Virus record (IMG/VR): IMGVR_UViG_3300033149_002817
Span: 31,585-95,584 of that record
Source of the DNA: a virus
Direction: 5' to 3' (one strand)
DNA length: 64,000 nucleotides
Part shown: piece after piece, positions 59,901 through 64,000 of the stretch
How positions within the stretch are numbered: position 1 is the first letter of the stretch
Layout of the letters: every line of letters starts with the position of its first letter
The notes under the pieces: model-generated
What the model was told of the DNA's origin: nothing
Seen by the model: the letters and a program-made list of their open reading frames with translations, nothing else
Database searches by the model: none
Program-made: the position numbers and the translations under genes

Positions 59901-62097
59901 CGACCAGCGCGCGGCCATTCAGATGCACACGCACAACGCTACGGTGTACTCCTCTGCGTCTGAGCTGTTTGCCCTGACGAACCAGCTCGCGTCGCTGACG
60001 AAGACGAACAGCACGTACGTGCGCGGCGTACCGAAGCTCACGGCCGACTACCCGGTCGACGACAAGAACCCCGCGGACGTGCGCAGCCGCATGCTTCCCA
60101 TCTACCGCCCCTTCGCGGACCAGCCCCTCGCCTATTGCCTGCACTCCGAGCTGAAGATGCACGGCACGGTGAGCGGCCGGCTGTCCAGCGCGAACCCGAA
60201 CGGGCAGAACTGGCCGAAGCGTAAGGCTGACAAAGAGACGGACGTCACGAGGATCTACATCTCTCGGTGGTGTGGTCGCGGTGGCCTCCTGCTCGGCGCA
60301 GACTACTGTCTCGTAGCTGGTACGCCGGTCGTTACCGCGGATGGTGTGATGCCCATCGAGGAGGTCGTAGAGAAGCTGCCTCCTGTGCTCTCGTCTCCCG
60401 ACGGTCGCACGGTCGAGTTCCAACGTACGACTCGGGGTGCTTTGGTGGGGACGCTTCCCATCGTTGAGATGATGTTGGAAGACGGAAGCGTCGTCCGGTG
60501 TACGGAAGACCACAAGTGGATGCGGTTCGACGGGTCGATGGCAAAGACCTCGGAGCTACGTCCGGGTGACCGGCTTGCGCACGTACGTTCAGGGCTCTCG
60601 GGGCACTATCCGACGTGGTATATGCGGAGCAACCGTGATTACGCTTACCAGCACCACGCCCTTGCGGACTTCCTCTTTCCGAGTTCTCGCGAAGGGCGAC
60701 ACAGACGTGAGCTTGAAGTCGATCACATAGATGGGGACATCGACAATAACACGCGCGAGAACCTACGTGTCATTTCTCGGGTGGAGAACAGAGGGCAGGG
60801 CGGTAAGCGTTGGTGGACCGAAGCATCCGATGAGGAGCGCAAGGAACGATCTCGCAAGCTTGTGGCGGGGCAGGCGAAGCGTCGGTCCTACACAGGTTCC
60901 GGGAATCCGAACTTCGGAAAGACGAAGAAGGTGGAGGCGGTGTGCCCGACGTGCGGTGTGACCTTCCATGCCGCGCCGTCCGCGCGTAAGAAGTTTTGCT
61001 CTAAGTCGTGCTACACGCCGGAACGACGTAGCGCTGCGCGTAAGCGTGGGAGCGGGAACCATCGCGTCAGGTCGATCAAACCTGTCGGTGTGGCACCGGT
61101 TTATCAGATTACCGTTGAGGGTACACACAACTATGTGCTTGGGAACGGGCTCGTCAGTGGCAACTCACAAATCGAGGTGAGGGTTATGGTTATGCTCGCT
61201 GTCGCGCGAGACATAGCTGTTGCGATTGACAAGGGTCTCGACATCCACAAGGTCATGGCGTCGCGCGTGTACCGCTGCGCCTATGAGGAGGTCACGAAGG
61301 CGCAGCGCACGCCGACGAAGAGCATCACCTTCGGCATCCTCTACGGTCAGGGTGTCAACGCGCTCGCGACGAAGCTGCAGATAGCGAAGGAAGAAGCAGA
61401 AGCACTGGTTAAGGTGTTCTTCGATCAGATTCCCGAGGTCAAGCTGCTCATCGACCGCTACCACGCGTTCGCTGAGGAGAACGGCTACATCGACACTCTC
61501 TTCAATCGGCTTCGTTACATCCCGACGGCGCAGAGCAAGAAGCAGTATGAGGTCGCGGGCGCAAAGCGGCGTGCGGTCAACACCCCGATTCAGTCGGCCG
61601 CGAGCGACATGACGCTGTCGGCGATCGGAAGGTGCTGGAAGACGGCGAAGGCGCTGGGGATCCCGAACGGCATTCCGTGGCTTACCATTCACGACGCGCA
61701 GTATTGGGATACGCTCGACTGCACCTTTGACCTCATGGAGCTGATCTACTATCAGATGGCGCTTGCCCCCTACGAGTTGTGGGATTGGGTCATGTGCCGG
61801 CCCGAAGCGGAGTTTGACCTCGGGACGACTTGGGGCACGATGGTCGAAGCGAGCTTCCTCTGGGAGGACCGGGAGACGTACGTGTTCGATAAGGAACACC
61901 TCAACCTCACTGGCTCGCCGGGGAAGCTTGACCTCGTGTGTGACGAGTGGCGTGGGCTCAAGGTCATCGGGGAGAAGGAACATGCGCACGAGCCGGGGAA
62001 GCTCGTGCGCACGGTCCGGGTCAAGCGTGATCGAGTTTACTGCACGATTGAGAAGAAGCGGTTAGTGGACGGCAGCGGCTCTATCGTGAAAATCTGA
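56899..62097 (+). CDS. Family A DNA polymerase with N-terminal UDG domain and two inteins
   Basis: 1732 residues; mature 1096 after removal of inteins of 350 and 286. Residues 1-235: family-4 UDG-type domain with GEAPG (40-44), four Fe-S-type cysteines C9, C12, C84, C106 and HPSYVLR (H220). Exonuclease: D288-V-E290, VVGHNYEFDYKFL, and ExoIII Y-G-CGDTD split by intein 1. Polymerase: motif A ADY|SQIEVRV split by intein 2, motif B RTPTKSITFGILYGQG (K1474), motif C IHDAQ (H1598-D1599) in which the usual Glu after Asp is Ala1600. DNA polymerase of the replisome in place of T4's family B enzyme. SPO1-type phages also carry a UDG-like domain on PolA. Confidence 0.9.
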   Translation: MRVQLSPLCEKCPLNAAQGCAPVLPKMHAPEHEPRYLVLGEAPGPTEVQRGIPFVGDAGGMLRETLVEAKIDINDCIFANATWCMPHKDGMATKFRKPTPEETSACLPHTLRLIEKHSPPVIILAGNAALEAFTGLKKITAERGNVYRLGDFYQRLPRSLRYLDYHKWAGDNAPDALDGFWRYRFKAADGTVAQLQMDGAQEHGYRPFLEDKTTVVPVFHPSYVLREGKGTKTHSLFRSDLLSATTIGKLASVEKKYSVINDFDALERYADETIEMHRSGTCDFIAVDVEGSEELGEKYIWMSPFHPRTRIFTVQVSREDHEGVLILVNHVDSVFNTPFMLRKFIAVFSRLLHAVPVVGHNYEFDYKFLRCKLGIKDYKVVGDTLLADHWLTMGQDVMRNLPAIGRRYLGAPNHKVEMRAWRLTNPGKTFEDAPRDIETRYGCLSGNSLVQLGDGSWRQIRALVQDRYDGTVKAVVDGCVVDATVTGWHRADVRQREWYRLVTSTTPDGSGPLFTPEHEIYTDRGRVRVDELQAGVDSILTDENTFSSDQMSVFLGTVLGDGGLGGRNGKSVGLRFGQRSSCVGYAEWKAAVFAPFSPKHIQAPDKFVRYALPYSRYLASLLRLFPKRKREDHGHCKTKITGNVLSLLGVLGLAVWYQDDGTLVKNRDASRIYAKLPDEEAQLLVSWLQRLFGSEVAYNERQGFVRIRGGAFQEFHKVIAPFVHPSMAYKSPLTIVGSEVISPEAGPLFYELLERVEPAHPDVLAARGWGVRFCLTVPEAGNFVTHVGVVANCGDTDVTRLVYKEQVEQLRDEERYDDYYRLYFGQHESWQAIVDMMYHGMLYDPVEWGKLNERFPERITTVRQKLNANPHVLNLIEHSRKQHNMRAEEYNYELKESGNKRKKPRTLYDASTWYHEVETDKKTGETKHTRWWNPSSDKAYDALVLHGLGIMDHKHFFNDLETRERGDTPKRSEHNRAIFTSAFARMARMAREALAEVEGKNDQRAAIQMHTHNATVYSSASELFALTNQLASLTKTNSTYVRGVPKLTADYPVDDKNPADVRSRMLPIYRPFADQPLAYCLHSELKMHGTVSGRLSSANPNGQNWPKRKADKETDVTRIYISRWCGRGGLLLGADYCLVAGTPVVTADGVMPIEEVVEKLPPVLSSPDGRTVEFQRTTRGALVGTLPIVEMMLEDGSVVRCTEDHKWMRFDGSMAKTSELRPGDRLAHVRSGLSGHYPTWYMRSNRDYAYQHHALADFLFPSSREGRHRRELEVDHIDGDIDNNTRENLRVISRVENRGQGGKRWWTEASDEERKERSRKLVAGQAKRRSYTGSGNPNFGKTKKVEAVCPTCGVTFHAAPSARKKFCSKSCYTPERRSAARKRGSGNHRVRSIKPVGVAPVYQITVEGTHNYVLGNGLVSGNSQIEVRVMVMLAVARDIAVAIDKGLDIHKVMASRVYRCAYEEVTKAQRTPTKSITFGILYGQGVNALATKLQIAKEEAEALVKVFFDQIPEVKLLIDRYHAFAEENGYIDTLFNRLRYIPTAQSKKQYEVAGAKRRAVNTPIQSAASDMTLSAIGRCWKTAKALGIPNGIPWLTIHDAQYWDTLDCTFDLMELIYYQMALAPYELWDWVMCRPEAEFDLGTTWGTMVEASFLWEDRETYVFDKEHLNLTGSPGKLDLVCDEWRGLKVIGEKEHAHEPGKLVRTVRVKRDRVYCTIEKKRLVDGSGSIVKI
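58225..59274 (+). other. Intein 1 (LAGLIDADG type) in the ExoIII motif
   Basis: 350 codons, from Cys443 after ...IETRYG to Asn before CGDTDVTRL. Block A CLSGNSLVQLGDGSW, block B TPEHEIYT, LAGLIDADG halves FLGTVLGDGGL and GLAVWYQDDGTL, block F FCLTVPEAGNFVTHVGVVAN. The penultimate residue is Ala rather than the usual His; the His lies six residues earlier. Splicing would restore Y-G-C-G-D-T-D. Confidence 0.9.
60307..61164 (+). other. Intein 2 (HNH type) in polymerase motif A
   Basis: 286 codons, from Cys1137 after ...LLGADY to Asn1422 before SQIEVRV. Block A CLVAGTPVVTADG, block B TEDHKWMRFDG, HNH nuclease ELEVDHIDGDIDNNTRENL, NUMOD3-like GSGNPNFGK, zinc finger CPTCGVTFHAAPSARKKFCSKSC, and block F/G VYQITVEGTHNYVLGNGLVSGN. 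Penultimate residue is Gly, C-extein residue Ser. An HNH endonuclease in an intein is less common than LAGLIDADG. Confidence 0.9.
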
Positions 62098-62150
62098 CGA
62101 CGTAGTGCGGGAAATCACGCTTGGGGCCGATTAGATAGATGGAGGTTGGC

Positions 62151-62798
62151 ATGGACGGCAAGCGGATCGTTCTCTGCGGCGCAGCGAGTGAGCGTGGCGG
62201 TTACGTCGCGGAGGTGCTCAGGCAGCGCGGACATAGGGTCTTCGGTGTTGGGCTTCACGGGCCGGACTACGCGGTCGACTTTGCGCTTGCGGGCGACGAC
62301 GTCGCGGAGGCGGTCTTCTCGCGCGCGTTCGCGGCCTTCGACGGTTTCCCTGACACGCTCGTCATCCTGTCGTCGAGGCACTTCACCGGAGAGATGGCGG
62401 ATCATACGCCGACGATCATCAACCAGGGCATGAGCATCAACTTCGTTGTGCCGTTCCTGCTCCTGCAGCGCTTCTGCGACAACGTCGACAAGCACCGTGT
62501 TGACAACGCGTCAGCGGTGTTCGTGCTCGGGGCGGGCAACACGCCGCACGCCTACACCTACAACGCATCGAAGGCGGCGCTACGCTCGGTGCTGAAGACG
62601 CTTTCGCTTGACCTTGTCGAGGGGGAGTCGGTACCCGTGCGCCTGTTCGGAATCGCGCGGACGTGTCCGCACTGCTCGCCACACAATCGGCCTGACGCGC
62701 CGTCAGACATGGCGAACGTGGTTGTCTACATGATTGAGGACGCGCCCGCCTTCATGAGCGGGACCGTCCTCACACTGGGGGGAGGTGTTGGTGGCTGA
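62151..62798 (+). CDS. SDR-family oxidoreductase-like protein
   Basis: 215 residues from ATG 62151 (GGAGG 62141-62145; ATG 62139 would overlap the RBS). Rossmann fold: GKRIVLCGAASERGGYVAEVLRQRGHRVFG with a changed GxxxGxG (GAASERGG), FALAGDDVAEAV, LVILSSRHFTGE, INFVVPFLLLQ, then Y137-NAS-K141 in AYTYNASKAALR and SGTVLTLGGG, the usual SDR C-terminal end. The catalytic Ser expected about 13 residues before Tyr is not evident (VFVLGAG), so the reaction may be altered or lost. Possible role in nucleotide-sugar or cofactor metabolism; substrate unknown. Confidence 0.7.
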   Translation: MDGKRIVLCGAASERGGYVAEVLRQRGHRVFGVGLHGPDYAVDFALAGDDVAEAVFSRAFAAFDGFPDTLVILSSRHFTGEMADHTPTIINQGMSINFVVPFLLLQRFCDNVDKHRVDNASAVFVLGAGNTPHAYTYNASKAALRSVLKTLSLDLVEGESVPVRLFGIARTCPHCSPHNRPDAPSDMANVVVYMIEDAPAFMSGTVLTLGGGVGG

Positions 62799-63297
62799 CC
62801 TGACCATATGGCGGAGGCTGTTCGTGGAGTTGTGTGAGACCCTTGACGGCTCGGAGGTTCCGCTACTCGACGAGGAAGGAGCGCGGAACCTCAACGCGGT
62901 CATCGACATTCTGGAGTCCAAGTTCAAGCTCGAACAGCTTGGGCCTGCGATGTGGGATGCTCCCGGGGTCGCGGCGATTACGGCCTTCTACGCGCGTACG
63001 TTCCGCCACCGCACGAACCAGCAGAAGGACATCCTTGACGAGACGGCTGCGGTCTTCTACGTCGGCGAGAAGAAGGTTCTCAACGTGACGGGTAAGGTGC
63101 CGTCTGACCGTTCCATTGACGAGCAGGTCAAGACACACGGACCGTACGTGCAGCACAAGCGCTGGCACGTCCGGCTGACGCACTACGCGTCGAAATTAGG
63201 TGAACTGCACGAACTCATGACTGTACGTTGTCGGCTGCTCGAACAGCTCAGCAACAACTACAGGCAGGAGCGGCGCATAGAGGAGGAGATGGCGTAG
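62791..63297 (+). CDS. Hypothetical helical protein, possible recombination mediator (UvsY-like)
   Basis: 168 residues from GTG 62791 (GGGGGGAGG upstream; overlaps the SDR stop by 8 nt). Helical throughout: NLNAVIDILESKFKLEQLG, ITAFYARTFRHRTNQQKDILDETAAVFYVGEKK, then VTGKVPSDRSIDEQVKTHGPYVQHKRWHVRLTHYASKLGELHELMTVRCRLLEQLSNNYRQ. The layout of charged helix, FY-G turn, basic loop and long coiled helix recalls T4 UvsY, which loads recombinase on gp32-coated DNA, and the next gene is gp32-like. Sequence similarity is too weak to be sure. Confidence 0.4.
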   Translation: MADLTIWRRLFVELCETLDGSEVPLLDEEGARNLNAVIDILESKFKLEQLGPAMWDAPGVAAITAFYARTFRHRTNQQKDILDETAAVFYVGEKKVLNVTGKVPSDRSIDEQVKTHGPYVQHKRWHVRLTHYASKLGELHELMTVRCRLLEQLSNNYRQERRIEEEMA

Positions 63298-64000
63298 TGG
63301 TCGACATCAATGCACTTGGTGTGCAGACGGTTGAGGGCATTCGCGCCGCGAAGGCGCAACTTGACGCGGACAGCCAGCCAGACAAGCGGTTCTTCAAGGT
63401 GCCGAAGTCGACGAAGGTCTACTTCTACATCCTGCCGCCGTGGTCGGTGAAGGCGAACGGGTTCTTCGGCAAGGTCGTCTTCAAGTGGTGGTTCCCGAAG
63501 GCGTGGAAGACGAACCCCGTCATCGGGCTGAAGACGTGGAACATGGGGGAAAAGGATCCTATCGAGATCGCCGTTGAGGAGGTCCAGAAGCTCAGCAGGG
63601 ACGTGCGCAAGTCCGTTTCGCTGAACAAGCGGGCGCACATGAACATCCTGCTCATGGGCCGCGAGAAGTACGACGAATCCGGTAACATGATCCAGGCGTT
63701 CACGCCGTACGAGGACAAGGCGCAGCGCGAGCACCTTGCGCAGATCGCGGACTTTCCCACGAGCATCTACAACGAGATTATGACCCTCGTGATGGGTCTC
63801 GGTGAGGACAGCCTCATCACTGCCATGCACGCTGCGACTCCGGTGTGGGTCAAACGCGATCACGGCGAGCGGCTCGACACGAAGTACAGCGTCGGCATGC
63901 TCATGAAGGACGTCACCGCTGGTGGTCCCGGTGGTCGTATCACGCGTAACGTGTTCGCCGAAAGCGAGGCCCGCCGCGTCGAGATCATCTCGTCGATGTA
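63297..64000 (+). CDS. Single-stranded DNA-binding protein, gp32-like (3' end outside window)
   Basis: At least 234 codons from GTG 63297 (TAGTG overlap). After a basic N-terminus (IRAAKAQLDADSQPDKRFFKVPKSTKVYFYILPPW) there is the gp32-type OB-fold strand pattern 'V-x-[FV]-x-[IV]-L-P-[PA]' followed by FFGKVVFKWWFPKAW in the position of the gp32 H-x-W segment, then RAHMNILLMGREKYDESGNM and QAFTPYEDKAQREHL. T4 gp32's zinc ligands are not obvious. Together with the helicase, primase and polymerase it completes the replisome genes. No stop occurs before the window end. Confidence 0.55.
   Translation, partial: MVDINALGVQTVEGIRAAKAQLDADSQPDKRFFKVPKSTKVYFYILPPWSVKANGFFGKVVFKWWFPKAWKTNPVIGLKTWNMGEKDPIEIAVEEVQKLSRDVRKSVSLNKRAHMNILLMGREKYDESGNMIQAFTPYEDKAQREHLAQIADFPTSIYNEIMTLVMGLGEDSLITAMHAATPVWVKRDHGERLDTKYSVGMLMKDVTAGGPGGRITRNVFAESEARRVEIISSM

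Noticed and set aside
58225-61164. Self-splicing introns in the polymerase gene
   Set aside because: The reading frame is continuous through both insertions and the ends carry intein blocks A, B, F and G, so these are inteins.
1-64000. CRISPR arrays, rRNA and tRNA genes
   Set aside because: No regularly spaced short repeats, rRNA segments or obvious cloverleaf genes were noticed by eye; a tRNA scan was not possible.

Overview
This window is one continuous piece of a high-GC genome of a contractile-tailed (myovirus-type) bacteriophage. Nearly all genes lie on the + strand, are packed with 0-20 nt gaps or ATGA/GTGA overlaps, and follow a T4-like virion order. The major capsid protein, neck proteins, tail-sheath stabiliser, sheath, tube, tape measure, hub, spike and wedge proteins can be recognised from motifs and gene order. 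The replication genes are not a plain T4 set: the polymerase is family A, carries an N-terminal family-4-type uracil-DNA glycosylase domain and is interrupted by two inteins. No integrase, repressor, endolysin, holin, terminase or portal is visible. The host cannot be named; the promoters look like ordinary bacterial sigma-70 promoters.

Layout. 1-7 kb: 3' part of the capsid gene with a strong terminator, small zinc-ribbon and coiled-coil proteins, then neck and tail-completion genes. 7-20 kb: a large adhesin region, including a 1506-residue protein that joins a zinc carboxypeptidase (M14) domain to a kelch-like propeller and lectin-like domains, and a tandem array of five related ~256-residue proteins, the last truncated. 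19.8-42.5 kb: gp15-like, sheath, tube, gp26-like, tape measure, tube initiator, gp53, gp27, gp5, gp25, gp6, tail-protein-I and fibre genes. Three free-standing homing endonucleases are inserted in this late block (GIY-YIG between sheath and tube; HNH antisense between gp25 and gp6; HNH before the last fibre gene), each with its own ribosome-binding site and a promoter-like element that ranges from good (42.5 kb) to weak.

43-46.7 kb: a fibre with four DHxH motifs, then four tightly coupled genes for a lipoprotein, a helical protein with a C-terminal membrane segment, a small zinc-ribbon protein and a soluble PAS sensor histidine kinase. The kinase is very unusual in a phage and, with its neighbours, is the best candidate here for an undescribed system.

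46.7-52 kb: early-type accessory cassettes. Three copies of a promoter module (two of them with a perfect 7-bp inverted repeat around the -10 box) drive small + strand genes; an opposing - strand operon is headed by a helix-turn-helix protein; an AT-richer, gene-poor stretch of about 0.9 kb follows. 52-64 kb: UvsW-like helicase, DnaB-like helicase, Toprim primase, a divergent sigma-factor-like protein, the UDG/PolA polymerase with two inteins, an SDR-type oxidoreductase, a possible recombination mediator and the start of a gp32-like single-strand binding protein.

Assignments rest on motif reading and gene order; no similarity search was run.
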